A stretch of DNA of 64,000 nucleotides from Streptococcus intermedius SK54 = ATCC 27335 (GCF_000413475.1 NZ_ATFK01000001.1:248001-312000), one strand, 5' to 3'. Counted from the first letter of the stretch, positions 26,333 through 38,110 are shown. Made by a program: numbers and translations. The notes: generated from the letters alone by a model not told the origin.

Positions 26333-27502
26333 ATGTTTAGGAAATTTCAAAATAGCTATTTTGTCTATTTTTTAATGTATAACTTTTATTTTTTATCATA
26401 TGCACTTTTTTCGACTTTAATTTCAGTATACATGCTTGATAAGGGATATTCAGCTAGTCAGGTGTCACTTGTTGTCTCTGCCTCATTCTTTTCTTCTATG
26501 ATAGTTCAGCCACTCATGGGGATTTTAAATGATAAGATTGGCATTAAAAAAGTGACCATTTATAGTTTTCTTCTGATTAATATCGCTGCAATCTTTTTTA
26601 TGCAAGCCAATAATCTTTTATTGTTGACAGTCTGGTATAGTGCTGTTTTAATGTTGGTCAATGGAGTCAATCCTGTTATGGATGTGTTGGCTGCTAGAAG
26701 CCCTTATACTTATGGGAAAATTCGTATCTGGGGTACTTTTGGTTATGCAATGGGCTCACAATTAGCAGGATTGATTTATAAATTCATCTCACCGCAAGCA
26801 ATTTTTATTGTGTTTATCGGTATGATGTGTGTGAGTATTCTTGGGGTATTTGGGATTGAGCCAAAACATAATCAAGGTTCAAAAAAAGCCACACAAATGA
26901 AAAATGGTTCTTCTATTGGGAAAATTTTCAAAAACAAAACATATTTGTTTTACCTTCTTATCGTGGCACTTTATTCTGGAGTTGGAAATACAGGGCATAC
27001 ATATATCCCTTCTATGCTAGAGCATAGCGGTTTAAGTGTTAATATGGCGACAACTGTGGTAGCTATTTCTGTAATTTGCGAGTCGCCATTGATTTTCTTT
27101 TCTTATCTTTTTATGGATAAGGTTCCAATTAAAAAATTGCTCTATATTCCTTTGGGAATTTTGCTTTTACAGTATGTGATTTATGGATTGGATTTGGGGC
27201 TTACTTCCAAAATTCTCTTAACTTTAATGTCAAAGCATGCTACAGGTATGTTGCTGATTATGGTGACTTTGAAGATTGTTGCTAACGTAGTAGATGAGAA
27301 TTATTTGGTCACAGCTATTGCTTTGGTGCAGACAGCGCGTAATTTAGGAACCATTCTTATTCAAAATATTGCAGGAGATATTATTGATAAATCTGGCTAT
27401 GAAATGATGAGTTTTTTCTTAGCTGGTGTAATGGTTCTAGTGCTTGTTTTAGCTTTCTTTTTGAAAGTACCAAACAAGTCAAATCAGAAATTGTTTGGTT
27501 AA
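26333..27502 (+). CDS. MFS transporter, LacY/oligosaccharide-symporter-like
   Basis: A 389-residue protein with 12 hydrophobic segments. The start (FQNSYFVYFLMYNFYFLSYALFSTLISVYML) and the loop GILNDKIGIKKV resemble sugar/proton symporters of the LacY-like MFS group. Substrate unknown. It is a single-gene unit between dacA and the beta-glucoside module, with AAGGAA upstream. Confidence 0.8.
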   Translation: MFRKFQNSYFVYFLMYNFYFLSYALFSTLISVYMLDKGYSASQVSLVVSASFFSSMIVQPLMGILNDKIGIKKVTIYSFLLINIAAIFFMQANNLLLLTVWYSAVLMLVNGVNPVMDVLAARSPYTYGKIRIWGTFGYAMGSQLAGLIYKFISPQAIFIVFIGMMCVSILGVFGIEPKHNQGSKKATQMKNGSSIGKIFKNKTYLFYLLIVALYSGVGNTGHTYIPSMLEHSGLSVNMATTVVAISVICESPLIFFSYLFMDKVPIKKLLYIPLGILLLQYVIYGLDLGLTSKILLTLMSKHATGMLLIMVTLKIVANVVDENYLVTAIALVQTARNLGTILIQNIAGDIIDKSGYEMMSFFLAGVMVLVLVLAFFLKVPNKSNQKLFG

Positions 27503-27511
27503 GAGAAGTAT

Positions 27512-27545
27512 AAAGGGACTGGATTTTTTCCAACCCCTTTATTAA
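27512..27545 (+). terminator. Terminator after the MFS gene
   Basis: Stem AAAGGG-ac-TGGA / TCCA-ac-CCCTTT with a small T-loop, then TATT. Confidence 0.75.
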
Positions 27546-27708
27546 GTACTTTGTTACTTTTGCTGTTTGAATGAAAAGAGGCATGTACAGATAATGGAAT
27601 CAATAGCTCGATAGATAGCTAAAAATGATAGTCTAATAGTAAAAGGTGATATTAAATCAAGGGAAGTTCCGTTTATTAAAGTCTACCTATGAATACGAAT
27701 CTATCATT

Positions 27709-29233
<1,525 letters not shown>

Positions 29234-29246
29234 ATCGGAGATTATC

Positions 29247-29486
29247 ATGAGTAAAAAAATAACCTATGTCATCAAATTTTCTAAGGGTGTGGCAGTACCG
29301 GATTTGGCTAGCAATCCAGCTATCACCCAGCATTTAACCATTAAGTTAAAAAATGCAGACGGTTTTGTCGTAGACAGTGACATCAATGATGTGAAGATTC
29401 GGGAGCTGATAATGGCTACTTTCAATCTAGAAAAGAAAGATGTAGTTGTCTTATCCAAATATCCAGGACTGGTAAATATTTTGTAA
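29247..29486 (+). CDS. Hypothetical protein in the beta-glucoside module
   Basis: A 79-residue soluble protein, 13 bp behind bglA with GGAGA upstream of the ATG. Alternating hydrophobic residues (ITYVIKFSKG, HLTIKLKNADGFVV, KKDVVVLSKYPGLVNIL) suggest a small alpha/beta fold. It is not HPr although of similar size: the His site is missing. No function assigned. Confidence 0.65.
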   Translation: MSKKITYVIKFSKGVAVPDLASNPAITQHLTIKLKNADGFVVDSDINDVKIRELIMATFNLEKKDVVVLSKYPGLVNIL

Positions 29487-29535
29487 TAGGAAGATGCATT
29501 TATCTTTCCATATGTAATAGAGCAAGTAAGAAAGA

Positions 29536-29567
29536 AACGAGGCTAGAGTTTTCTAGCTTCGTTTTTA
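29536..29567 (+). terminator. Terminator within the beta-glucoside module
   Basis: Stem AACGAGGCTAG / CTAGCTTCGTT with a short loop and T-run, placed between the bglA unit and the SemiSWEET gene. Confidence 0.75.
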
Positions 29568-29581
29568 GAAAGGGAGAAAAT

Positions 29582-29821
29582 ATGATTGGAACGATTGCTG
29601 CTATTTTAACAACCTTTGCCTTTTTGCCCCAGGTTTTCAAAGTCATCAAGACCAAGGACACAGAGTCTATTGCGCTTGGCATGTATCTGATGCAAGTTGT
29701 TGGTATTGCTTTGTGGCTGTTTCATGGCTTAGTGATTGATGATTTACCTTTAATTATGGCCAATAGCATTTCGTTGATTTTATCGGGAACTATTCTCTGT
29801 TATAAGTTGAAATATAAGTAA
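29582..29821 (+). CDS. SemiSWEET-family sugar transporter (PQ-loop)
   Basis: A 79-residue membrane protein of three helices. It has the Pro-Gln pair in FLPQVFKVIKTKDTESI and the second-helix motif of SemiSWEETs, which work as dimers and pass sugars down their gradient. Ribosome site AAAGGGAG. It sits between bglA and the PTS genes, so it may export or admit glucose or the aglycone-free sugar; this is inference. Confidence 0.88.
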   Translation: MIGTIAAILTTFAFLPQVFKVIKTKDTESIALGMYLMQVVGIALWLFHGLVIDDLPLIMANSISLILSGTILCYKLKYK

Positions 29822-29838
29822 AAAATACTAAGGAACTG

Positions 29839-29896
29839 TTTCCGTTTTACTACGGAAAAAAACCAGATGGAAGTTGTAATCGTTTTCATTTATAAT
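29839..29896 (+). promoter_or_regulatory. PTS operon promoter: inverted-repeat operator, perfect CRE, -10
   Basis: TTTCCGT-N6-ACGGAAA (29839-29858) is a perfect inverted repeat. TGTAATCGTTTTCA (29875-29888) matches the CRE consensus at every position. TATAAT is at 29891-29896. CcpA would block this promoter when good sugars are present; the inverted repeat is probably the site of the PRD regulator encoded downstream. Confidence 0.8.
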
Positions 29897-29936
29897 GAGT
29901 TTATAAAATAAATTTTATTTATAAGGAGAAAATCTT

Positions 29937-30251
29937 ATGGCTAAAGCATTGATTATCTGTGCAGCAGGTATGTCATCTTCTTTGATGGCAAAGAAAACAA
30001 CGGAATTTTTAAAGAGCAAAGGGCATGACATTGAAGTAGATGCTATTAGTGCGACAGAAGGTGGAAAAGCCATTGCTGCTGCTGAATTTGATCTTTATCT
30101 CATTAGCCCTCAAACAAAAATGTATTTCAAGCAATTTGAGGATGCTGGAGCAAAAGTCGGCAAACCTATTGTACAAATTCCTCCGCAAGCCTACATTCCT
30201 ATTCCAATGGGAATTGAAAAAATGGCAAACCTCATCTTGGAAAAGATTTAA
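29937..30251 (+). CDS. celA: PTS IIB component, lactose/cellobiose family
   Basis: A 104-residue cytoplasmic phosphocarrier. Phosphorylated Cys8 in ALIICAAGMSSSLMA is the family signature; the end (IPPQAYIPIPMGIEKMANLILEKI) is standard. It passes phosphate from IIA to the sugar entering through IIC. AAGGAG precedes the ATG. First gene of a six-gene PTS unit. Confidence 0.93.
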   Translation: MAKALIICAAGMSSSLMAKKTTEFLKSKGHDIEVDAISATEGGKAIAAAEFDLYLISPQTKMYFKQFEDAGAKVGKPIVQIPPQAYIPIPMGIEKMANLILEKI

Positions 30252-30306
30252 ATTTTCAGCTCAAAAAGGGTAAAATAGTTCTTATAAATGCGGAAGGAGA
30301 ACTGTA

Positions 30307-32298
30307 TTGCTACATCAGAAAGAAAAATTGATTCTTCAATCTTTGTTAGAAAATAAAGATCATTATATTACAAGTAAGGAATTAGCTAGTCAGCTTTCTT
30401 GCTCTGATCGTACGATAAGAACTTACCTGAAATCATTGATGGATTGGAAGCCTGATGAAACTGGCTGGAAGATTACAGCCAAGCAAGGTTATGGTTATCG
30501 ACTTGAACTTCAAGATAAAGCTCTCTATCGAAACTTTATAAAAACAGAATTTTTTACAGAGCAAAACTCTGCTAAGACTGAAAATATAGAGGATCGTTAC
30601 AATTACATTTTAAATAAATTGCTCTTTGAGCAGGAAAAACTTTATTTTGATGACTTAGCAGAAGAGCTGTTTGTCAGTCGTTCAACCTTGTCAGCAGATT
30701 TCAAGAAAATCAGACAAGACTTGGTAAAGTATGATTTACAAATCGAGAGCAAAGCCAATCGTGGTGTTTATGTAAAAGGCAGCGAACGCAATAAACGACG
30801 TTTTATCATGGATTACTTTTTTCGAGGTAATTTCTTTCAAAGTTTGCACAATTACATTAACATTGAAGTTCCAGGACTGCAAATCAGCTTAGAAGAATTG
30901 ACGATTATTGTATTGGACGAATGTCGTGAAGGTCACTTAAAGTTGTCAGATTTTGTGATTCAAAATTTGGTCATTCATATTGCCTTATCGTTTAAAAGGA
31001 TTGCAGAAGGCTTCCAAATTAGCAAGATTGAAGACTGGGAACAAGGTAATTATCTGGCAGAACGAAAGATTGCTGAGAAAATTTTACACAGAGTGTATTT
31101 GGCAACTGGGCTGGAATTTCCCAAAGAAGAAGTAGACTATATCACGCTCCATTTGATTTCAAAAGCTTCTTGTCAAGAAAGCCAGAATACCAAAATAGAC
31201 ACCAATCAAGAAATTCGCAAGCAGCTACTAGAGGCGTTAGAGCAAGTCGAGCATGTCAAGGATTATCAATTTCAGCATGATTTTCAATTAGTTGAAGGAG
31301 TTGTTGCTCATTTATCTACTTTCTATGTGCGTTTGCAAAATCATGTGAGACTTGAAAATCCTCTTTTGAAGGATATTCAACAGCAAGCACCAGCTGTTTT
31401 GAAGATGACAAGAGAAATTTTGCAGGAAATGCCAATCTTTTCTAAGGAAAATTTATCAGATGATGAAGTGGCTTATGTAGCACTACATTTTATGGCTGCT
31501 TTAGAGCGATTAAAGGAAAAGCAAAAGTTTAATATTTTAGTCATTTGTGCTACAGGTTATGGATCGGCACAAATGCTAAAAAATCGGATTGATAATGAGT
31601 TAGGAAATTTAGTTCACATTGTGGATGTGATTGGTTATTATGAGTTGGATGATGAACGTTTGAAAGGCATTGATTTTATTATTTCATCGATTGATTTGTC
31701 AAACTTAGTCTTTAGTGTTCCCGTTTTCACTGTTAGTATCTTTTTAAATACTGAGGACTTGAAATACATGAAGCAAAAAATAGCTAAGTTAAAGCCGATT
31801 GGAACCTGTTTGCCAGTTAAAGCGATGATAACATTTGATAAAGATAGTGAAAGGATTTTTGATGAATATTTTTCTCCATCTTGTTTTATTCTAACGCAAG
31901 ATGTGACAAAAGAACAAGTTTTGCAAGAGTTATTAACAAAAATGGAGCGAGGAGAAGACAAGGATTTTGTCACACACATGCAAAAATTAATCAAGCAACG
32001 TGAACTGATGAGTTCAGTCGTTTTTTCGGAACAAGTTGCGGTGCCTCATCCAATTAAGCCCATTGCAAAAAATCATAAAATTGGTGTTGCTATTGTGAAA
32101 AATGGCGTGCGGTGGAATGACGAAAGTTCTAAAATTCAACTCATTTTTCTTCCTTCTCCTTCCATTTATGGAAATGAAGAAATGGCAACGTTAACATCAA
32201 AAATTGTTGACTTGTTAGAGCAATCTGACTTGCAAGCAAAGATATTGCGTTGTCAGTCGTTTACAGAATTTAAAGCATTATTTTTGAACATAAAGTAA
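30307..32298 (+). CDS. celR: PRD-containing transcription activator, CelR/MtlR type
   Basis: A 663-residue regulator: two N-terminal helix-turn-helix units (about 8-60 and 90-150), two PTS regulation domains (about 190-290 and 300-400, with conserved His residues), a IIB-like domain with ILVICATGYGSAQML (near 415) and a IIA-fructose-like domain with the site VPHP (near 580). It senses sugar through phosphorylation. Start is TTG with GGAAGGAG 7 bases before. Lying between IIB and IIA, it probably controls the two matched sites at 27709 and 29839. Confidence 0.9.
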   Translation: MLHQKEKLILQSLLENKDHYITSKELASQLSCSDRTIRTYLKSLMDWKPDETGWKITAKQGYGYRLELQDKALYRNFIKTEFFTEQNSAKTENIEDRYNYILNKLLFEQEKLYFDDLAEELFVSRSTLSADFKKIRQDLVKYDLQIESKANRGVYVKGSERNKRRFIMDYFFRGNFFQSLHNYINIEVPGLQISLEELTIIVLDECREGHLKLSDFVIQNLVIHIALSFKRIAEGFQISKIEDWEQGNYLAERKIAEKILHRVYLATGLEFPKEEVDYITLHLISKASCQESQNTKIDTNQEIRKQLLEALEQVEHVKDYQFQHDFQLVEGVVAHLSTFYVRLQNHVRLENPLLKDIQQQAPAVLKMTREILQEMPIFSKENLSDDEVAYVALHFMAALERLKEKQKFNILVICATGYGSAQMLKNRIDNELGNLVHIVDVIGYYELDDERLKGIDFIISSIDLSNLVFSVPVFTVSIFLNTEDLKYMKQKIAKLKPIGTCLPVKAMITFDKDSERIFDEYFSPSCFILTQDVTKEQVLQELLTKMERGEDKDFVTHMQKLIKQRELMSSVVFSEQVAVPHPIKPIAKNHKIGVAIVKNGVRWNDESSKIQLIFLPSPSIYGNEEMATLTSKIVDLLEQSDLQAKILRCQSFTEFKALFLNIK

Positions 32299-32310
32299 AG
32301 GAGATTATCT

Positions 32311-32628
32311 ATGAATCAGGAAGAATTACAAGTTGCAGCTTTTGAAATTATCCTGCATAGTGGTTCAGCAAGAACAACAGTTCATGAAGCATTTGCAGAT
32401 ATGCGCGAAGGGCATTATGATGAAGCGGCTGAAAAGTTAGAAGCTGCCAATGCAGAGCTATTGGAAGCTCATCATGCACAAACAAATTTGCTACAAGAAT
32501 ACGCAAGTGGAACGGAAATCAAAATTGAAATTATCATGGTGCATGCTCAGGATCATTTGATGACAACTATGACCTTGCGTGAGGTAGCACTTGAAATGCT
32601 CAACCTTTATCGGAAGATTGAAAAGTAA
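32311..32628 (+). CDS. celC: PTS IIA component, lactose/cellobiose family
   Basis: A 105-residue three-helix protein. Phosphorylated His78 lies in IIMVHAQDHLMTT, the family signature; FEIILHSGSARTTVHEAF at the start also fits. AAGGAG upstream, 12 bp behind the regulator. Confidence 0.93.
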   Translation: MNQEELQVAAFEIILHSGSARTTVHEAFADMREGHYDEAAEKLEAANAELLEAHHAQTNLLQEYASGTEIKIEIIMVHAQDHLMTTMTLREVALEMLNLYRKIEK

Positions 32629-32650
32629 AAAAGGAATGAAAGGGGAAAAC

Positions 32651-33157
32651 ATGACTGAAAAAGAGAAACAAGAATTGGAAGTAAGACGAAAAGAAGCAGC
32701 AATAAAAAATATGTATTATACGCGCTACTTTTCAGTCCGTTATGCAACAACATTTTTCTTCTTTGTCAATCTTTATTGGGTATTAATGTTGTATCTTTCA
32801 AAGGCTGGTTTGGTTTTGCTATTGCCCTTGTTGCTAGCAGTTCTCGCGACGTTGGCAATGTGGGAACAAACAAGAATGTATACTATTCATCAAAAAGAAG
32901 CGATATTAACGCGGTTCTTTTACAATGTTTCTATTTTAGCAAATGTTTTGTTGCTGATAATTGTTTTTGTGGGACAGTATCATCTCCTCTTCCCATTTTT
33001 CTCGATTAGTACAACCACTATAAGCGTTTTAACGGTTATACTTTCCTTGGGGTTCCTTTTAGCTATTCTTATGTTAAGAAAATTAAGTCGGATTCATCAC
33101 CATACAGATAAGCAATATAAGCGTATTCAAGAATATATTGCAACTGTTCAACGTTAG
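32651..33157 (+). CDS. Membrane protein of the cellobiose PTS operon
   Basis: A 168-residue protein with four hydrophobic segments in two pairs (about 32-75 and 95-145) and charged ends. I start at ATG 32651 behind AAAGGGG rather than at 32591, which lies inside the IIA gene. No enzymatic motif seen. Homologous small membrane proteins often lie between IIA and IIC in streptococcal cel operons; role unknown. Confidence 0.7.
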   Translation: MTEKEKQELEVRRKEAAIKNMYYTRYFSVRYATTFFFFVNLYWVLMLYLSKAGLVLLLPLLLAVLATLAMWEQTRMYTIHQKEAILTRFFYNVSILANVLLLIIVFVGQYHLLFPFFSISTTTISVLTVILSLGFLLAILMLRKLSRIHHHTDKQYKRIQEYIATVQR

Positions 33158-33196
33158 TTTATAAAGTATATTTCAAACATCATAGGAGGATATATT

Positions 33197-34540
33197 ATGA
33201 ATAAACTGTTTGAATTTCTAGAAAAATACCTCATGGGACCAATGGGGAAAGTTTCAACATGGCGCCCAGTGCGTGCTATTGTCGCTGCTGGAATGGCCAG
33301 TATCCCCTTCACAATCGTAGGTTCTGCCTTCTTGGTCCTTAGTGTTATACCGCAGGCCTTTAATATTCAGTTTATTGTTGATTTGTGGGGAAATTCCTTT
33401 GATAAGATTCAAGCTCTCTACTTGTTAGCTTATAAATGTACAATGGGAATTTTGTCTCTCTATTTTGCCGTTGTTATTGGATATGAATACACAAAGATCT
33501 ACGTTGAAGAAGAAGGGCTTAACCTCAATCCACTTAACGGTGGTTTGTTAGCAGTATTTGCTTACTTTTTGACTATTCCTGAATTAACGTATTCAAAAGG
33601 AATGATTTCAGCTGTTACAGGAAAAACAACAATTGGCGGCTGGACTATTGGTGGAGATAGTTTGACACGTCTATCTACATCAGGTATGTTTACTGCAATT
33701 TTGATGTCAATTCTTGCTGTGCAATTGTATCGCCTTTGTGTGAAGAAGAATTGGGTCATCAAGATGCCAGAAGCTGTTCCAGAAGGAGTTGCTCGTTCAT
33801 TTACAGCTCTTATTCCAGGCTTTGTCATTGCATTTGCAGTACTCTTCATTAACGGTATCTTTATCCTATTTGGTACAGATATTTATAAAGTTATTGCAAT
33901 TCCGTTTGCCTTTGTTAGCCATATCACTAATACATGGCTAGGTATCGTTGTGATTTACTTATTGGTTCATGCTCTTTGGATTGTCGGTATTCACGGTGCT
34001 AATATCGTTATGGGACTGGTTAGTCCAATCTTGCTTGCTAATATGGTACAAAACGTTGACGGCAAATTCATTGCTTATGCAGGTGAATTTACCAACTCTT
34101 ATGTAACAATCGGTGGTTCTGGTGCGACCTTATTGCTTTGCTTCTATATTGCTTTCCGTGCGAAGTCAGATCAATTACGTATGCTTGGAAAAGCAGCTAT
34201 GGGTCCAGCTATTTTCAACATCAACGAACCCCTTATCTTTGGTCTACCAATTGTGTATAATCCAATGTTGACCATTCCGTTTATTTTGGCTCCAATCGTC
34301 TCTGCTTCGATTGGTTACTGGTCTGTTCAACTTGGACTAGCTGGTAAAGCGATTGCCCAAACACCATGGCCAACACCTATTGGTATTGGAGCTTACGTTG
34401 GTTCAGGTGGTAATATTGGTGCCTTTGTAGTTGCACTTATCTGTGCTCTGGCTGCCTTTGTAATTTGGTATCCATTTATTAAGATGTATGATACTAAGTT
34501 GTACAAAGAAGAAATGAACAGTGCTGAAGCGATTCAATAA
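33197..34540 (+). CDS. celB: PTS IIC component, lactose/cellobiose family
   Basis: A 447-residue sugar channel with about ten membrane segments. Conserved parts: PVRAIVAAGMASIPFTIVGSAFLVL, the His in GIHGANIVMG, and the substrate motif NINEPLIFGLPIVYNP. It carries cellobiose-like beta-glucosides in while IIB phosphorylates them. AGGAGG upstream. Last gene of the unit, closed by the terminator at 34566. Confidence 0.95.
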   Translation: MNKLFEFLEKYLMGPMGKVSTWRPVRAIVAAGMASIPFTIVGSAFLVLSVIPQAFNIQFIVDLWGNSFDKIQALYLLAYKCTMGILSLYFAVVIGYEYTKIYVEEEGLNLNPLNGGLLAVFAYFLTIPELTYSKGMISAVTGKTTIGGWTIGGDSLTRLSTSGMFTAILMSILAVQLYRLCVKKNWVIKMPEAVPEGVARSFTALIPGFVIAFAVLFINGIFILFGTDIYKVIAIPFAFVSHITNTWLGIVVIYLLVHALWIVGIHGANIVMGLVSPILLANMVQNVDGKFIAYAGEFTNSYVTIGGSGATLLLCFYIAFRAKSDQLRMLGKAAMGPAIFNINEPLIFGLPIVYNPMLTIPFILAPIVSASIGYWSVQLGLAGKAIAQTPWPTPIGIGAYVGSGGNIGAFVVALICALAAFVIWYPFIKMYDTKLYKEEMNSAEAIQ

Positions 34541-34565
34541 ATTTGTTTCCCTTTATAAAAGATTT

Positions 34566-34595
34566 GAGAAACTTTTTCGGAAGTTTCTCTTTTTT
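34566..34595 (+). terminator. Terminator after celB
   Basis: Perfect stem GAGAAACTT / AAGTTTCTC, 6-nt loop, TTTTTT. Confidence 0.9.
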
Positions 34596-34602
34596 GCGAA
34601 TA
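34595..34602 (+). promoter_or_regulatory. ComX (SigX) cin-box of coiA
   Basis: TGCGAATA differs from the cin-box consensus TACGAATA at one base and lies 27 bp before the coiA ATG. It starts on the last T of the celB terminator. Confidence 0.7.
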
Positions 34603-34628
34603 ATTTCAGTAAAAGGAGAAAATAATCT

Positions 34629-35660
34629 ATGTTAATAGCTTGTCAGGAAAATGGGAACCTACTAAATGCTGTGGAAGATACGGTAAATCCGCTGGATAAA
34701 TTTCTCTGTCCAGCTTGTTTGGAGGCGGTCCGTTTTAAAAAAGGAAGAATCATGCGACCGCATTTTGCTCATATTTCTTTAAAAGACTGTCATTTTTATA
34801 CGGAAAATGAAAGCGCAGAACACTTGAATTTGAAAGCTGCCTTGTTTACTTGGGCCAGAAAGTCTAATCATGCAGTTCAAGTGGAAGCGTATTTACCTAA
34901 ATTGCAACAAATTGCAGATCTGTTAGTAGAGAAACAGATTGCGCTTGAAGTTCAATGCAGTTCACTGAGTCAAAAGCGCTTAAAAGAGCGTACAGACAGT
35001 TATCATCAACATGGTTATCATGTTCTTTGGCTATTAGGAAAGAAACTTTGGCTGAAAGATTCTTTAACTAATTTGCAAAAAAATTTTCTCTATTTCAGTC
35101 AAAATATGGGCTTTTATTTATGGGAATTGGATGATAAAAAGCAGGAGCTTCGGCTCAAGTATCTGATTCACGAAGATTTGCATGGCCGAGCTCAATATAA
35201 GGTCCAGTCTTTTCCTTTTGGTCAGGGCAGCCTTTTGACTGTTCTGCGAACGCCCTTTCAACGGCAGGAGATGACCAGTTTTCTAGCGAAAGAGGATAAA
35301 AATATTTGCCGTTATGTTCGTCAACAGCTCTATTATCAACAACCTAAATGGATGAAATTACAGGCAGAACTGTATCAAGCAGGTGATAATTTATTAACCA
35401 AAACGGCTAGTGACTTTTATCCGCAGGTTCATCCGGTTTGTGCCAGCTCTTTCTGTCAAATTTTTCAAGATCTGACTCCTTATTATCAGCAATTTTCAGC
35501 TTATTATAAAAAAGCAAAAAATAAAAATCTCCAAGTGCTCTATCCGCCAATTTTTTATGCAAAGATTTTTGGTAGTATTTATGATAGAATAGGAAAGACG
35601 GAGGAAATTTTATGGCAAAACAAAGAAATGAAATTGAAGAAAAATATACTTGGGATTTAA
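34629..35660 (+). CDS. coiA: Competence protein CoiA
   Basis: A 343-residue late competence protein needed for RecA-dependent recombination of taken-up DNA. It has a zinc-finger-like start ([24 protein letters not shown]) and the nuclease-like core [17 protein letters not shown], with Asp, Glu and Gln as a PD-(D/E)xK site. The C-terminus overlaps the pepF start by 49 bases in another frame. The ComX box upstream and the conserved coiA-pepF-methyltransferase-prsA order support the call. Confidence 0.94.
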   Translation: MLIACQENGNLLNAVEDTVNPLDKFLCPACLEAVRFKKGRIMRPHFAHISLKDCHFYTENESAEHLNLKAALFTWARKSNHAVQVEAYLPKLQQIADLLVEKQIALEVQCSSLSQKRLKERTDSYHQHGYHVLWLLGKKLWLKDSLTNLQKNFLYFSQNMGFYLWELDDKKQELRLKYLIHEDLHGRAQYKVQSFPFGQGSLLTVLRTPFQRQEMTSFLAKEDKNICRYVRQQLYYQQPKWMKLQAELYQAGDNLLTKTASDFYPQVHPVCASSFCQIFQDLTPYYQQFSAYYKKAKNKNLQVLYPPIFYAKIFGSIYDRIGKTEEILWQNKEMKLKKNILGI

Positions 35661-37414
35661 CAACGGTTTTCCCAACGGATGAAGCGTTTGAAATGGAATT
35701 AGCACAAGTTTCAAAGGAATTAAAAGAAGCTAGTCATTTAGCAGGTCATCTTTTGGATTCAGCTGATAGCCTTTTAAAAACGACAGCCATCCAAATGGAT
35801 TTAATGCGTCGCATTGAAAAGCTCTATTCCTATGCTCACATGAAAAATGACCAAGATACGCGTGTGGCAAAATATCAAGAGTATCAAGCTAAGGGCATGG
35901 CTATTTATAGCGAGTTCGGGCAGGTGTTTGCTTTCTATGAGCCAGAATTTATGGCAATTACAGATGAACAGTATCAGGCTTTCTTAGCTGAAAAACCTGA
36001 ATTGCAAGTCTATCAGCACTTCTTTGACAAGTTATTGCAAAAGAAACCTCACATCCTTTCTCAACGTGAGGAAGAATTGTTGGCAGGTGCTGGTGAAATT
36101 TTTAGTGCTGCTGGTGATACTTTTGGAATTTTGGATAATGCTGATATCGTCTTTCCAATTGTACATGACGAAGAAGGCAATGAAGTACAATTAACGCATG
36201 GAAATTACATTAGCTTAGTGGAGGCAAAAAATCGTACAGTCCGTAAGGAAGCTTATGAAGCACTTTATAGTGTTTATGAGCAATATCAACATACTTATGC
36301 TAAGACACTTCAAACAAATGTTAAAGTGCATAATTATAATGCAAAAGTACGTAAGTTTTCTTCAGCACGCGAAGCAGCCTTGTCTGCTAACTTTATTCCA
36401 GAAAGTGTTTATGAGAGTTTGGTGTCTGCAGTCAACAAACATTTACCACTCTTACATCGCTATGTTCAGTTACGAGCTAAGATTTTAGGCATTTCAGATC
36501 TCAAGATGTATGACGTTTATACACCGCTATCAGAGGTAGATTATAAATTTACCTATGAAGCAGCTTTGACGAAAGCGGAAGAAGTTTTAGCAATTCTTGG
36601 AGATGATTATCTTAACCGAGTGAAAAAAGCCTTTTCAGAGCGTTGGATTGATGTTTGTGAGAATCAAGGTAAACGGTCAGGAGCTTATTCTGGCGGCTCT
36701 TACGATACTAATGCTTTTATGTTGCTGAATTGGCAAGATACCTTAGATAATCTCTTCACCTTGGTTCATGAAACGGGTCATAGTATGCATTCTAGCTATA
36801 CTCGTGAAACACAGCCTTATGTTTATGGTGATTATTCTATTTTCTTAGCTGAGATTGCTTCTACTACCAATGAAAATATACTGACGGAGAAATTATTGGA
36901 AGAAGTAGATGACGATCAAACTCGTTTTGCGATTCTGAATCATTTCTTGGATGGCTTCCGCGGAACTGTTTTCCGCCAAACTCAATTTGCTGAGTTTGAG
37001 CATGCTATCCATAAGGCTGATCAAGAAGGTCAGGTCTTAACTAGTGAATTTTTGAATGATTTATACGCAGATTTGAATGAAAAATATTATGGCTTGACGA
37101 AAGAAGATAATCCACAAATTCAATATGAATGGGCACGGATTCCGCATTTTTACTATGACTATTATGTATTTCAATATGCGACTGGTTTTTCAGCAGCATC
37201 TGCTTTAGCTGATAAAATTGTCAATGGAACACAAGAAGATAAAGAGAAATATCTCCATTATCTCAAAGCAGGAAATTCTGATTATCCGCTGAATGTCATT
37301 AAAAAAGCTGGTGTTGATATGGAAAAAGAAGACTATCTCAATGCTGCCTTTGCAGTCTTTGAACGTCGTCTTGATGAATTTGAAGCACTTGTAGAAAAGT
37401 TAGGCTTGGCATAA
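35612..37414 (+). CDS. pepF: Oligoendopeptidase F
   Basis: A 600-residue M3 metallopeptidase that cuts short peptides in the cytoplasm. Zinc site HETGH (near 386) in [16 protein letters not shown] with the third ligand in EIASTTNE. Full-length match to the family ([16 protein letters not shown] at the start, [15 protein letters not shown] near the end). GGAGG lies before the ATG inside coiA, so the two genes are coupled. Confidence 0.97.
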   Translation: MAKQRNEIEEKYTWDLTTVFPTDEAFEMELAQVSKELKEASHLAGHLLDSADSLLKTTAIQMDLMRRIEKLYSYAHMKNDQDTRVAKYQEYQAKGMAIYSEFGQVFAFYEPEFMAITDEQYQAFLAEKPELQVYQHFFDKLLQKKPHILSQREEELLAGAGEIFSAAGDTFGILDNADIVFPIVHDEEGNEVQLTHGNYISLVEAKNRTVRKEAYEALYSVYEQYQHTYAKTLQTNVKVHNYNAKVRKFSSAREAALSANFIPESVYESLVSAVNKHLPLLHRYVQLRAKILGISDLKMYDVYTPLSEVDYKFTYEAALTKAEEVLAILGDDYLNRVKKAFSERWIDVCENQGKRSGAYSGGSYDTNAFMLLNWQDTLDNLFTLVHETGHSMHSSYTRETQPYVYGDYSIFLAEIASTTNENILTEKLLEEVDDDQTRFAILNHFLDGFRGTVFRQTQFAEFEHAIHKADQEGQVLTSEFLNDLYADLNEKYYGLTKEDNPQIQYEWARIPHFYYDYYVFQYATGFSAASALADKIVNGTQEDKEKYLHYLKAGNSDYPLNVIKKAGVDMEKEDYLNAAFAVFERRLDEFEALVEKLGLA

Positions 37415-37415
37415 A

Positions 37416-38099
37416 ATGGTTGAATCCTATAGTAAAAATGCTAATCACAATATGCGTCGCCCCGTTGTCAAGGAAGAAATAGTTGATTTTATGCGGACAC
37501 GGCAAAAACGAGTTTCGGGCTCTTTAGAAGAGCTCGAAAATTTTGCTCATGCAGAAAATATTCCCATTATTCCTCACGAAACAGTTGCATATTTTCGTTT
37601 TTTGTTAGAAACGTTACAACCTGAAAAAATTTTGGAAATTGGGACAGCCATTGGTTTTTCAGCGCTCTTAATGGCAGAACATGCACCACATGCGCAAATT
37701 ACAACGATTGATCGCAATCCAGAAATGATTGCTCTTGCCAAAGCGAATTTTACCAAATTTGATAAGCGCAAACAAATCACATTGCTTGAAGGAGACGCAA
37801 TGGATCTTCTTCCTGGTTTGAAAGATCGCTTTGACTTTGTCTTTATGGACTCTGCCAAGTCCAAGTATGTCGTCTTTCTGCCGGAAGTTCTTAGATGTCT
37901 TGCTTCAGGAGGGCTTATCATTATAGATGATGTTTTTCAAGGTGGAGATGTCGCAAAGGAGATAGGTGAAGTGCGCCGAGGCCAACGAACAATTTATAGA
38001 GGGTTACATCAATTGTTTGATAAAACGTTGGATCAATCTGAAATAACCTCAGCCTTGTTACCGCTTGGCGACGGTATTCTTATGATTAGAAAAAAATGA
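37416..38099 (+). CDS. O-methyltransferase (YrrM/TrmR-like)
   Basis: A 227-residue SAM-dependent methyltransferase: ILEIGTAIGFSALLMAE (SAM motif I), TTIDRNPEMIALA, FVFMDSAKSKY (metal-binding Asp) and IIIDDVFQGG. It fits class I O-methyltransferases such as YrrM, which in Bacillus methylates wobble uridine in tRNA. Start is one base after the pepF stop. Confidence 0.88.
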   Translation: MVESYSKNANHNMRRPVVKEEIVDFMRTRQKRVSGSLEELENFAHAENIPIIPHETVAYFRFLLETLQPEKILEIGTAIGFSALLMAEHAPHAQITTIDRNPEMIALAKANFTKFDKRKQITLLEGDAMDLLPGLKDRFDFVFMDSAKSKYVVFLPEVLRCLASGGLIIIDDVFQGGDVAKEIGEVRRGQRTIYRGLHQLFDKTLDQSEITSALLPLGDGILMIRKK

Positions 38100-38110
38100 G
38101 ATTCTTAATA

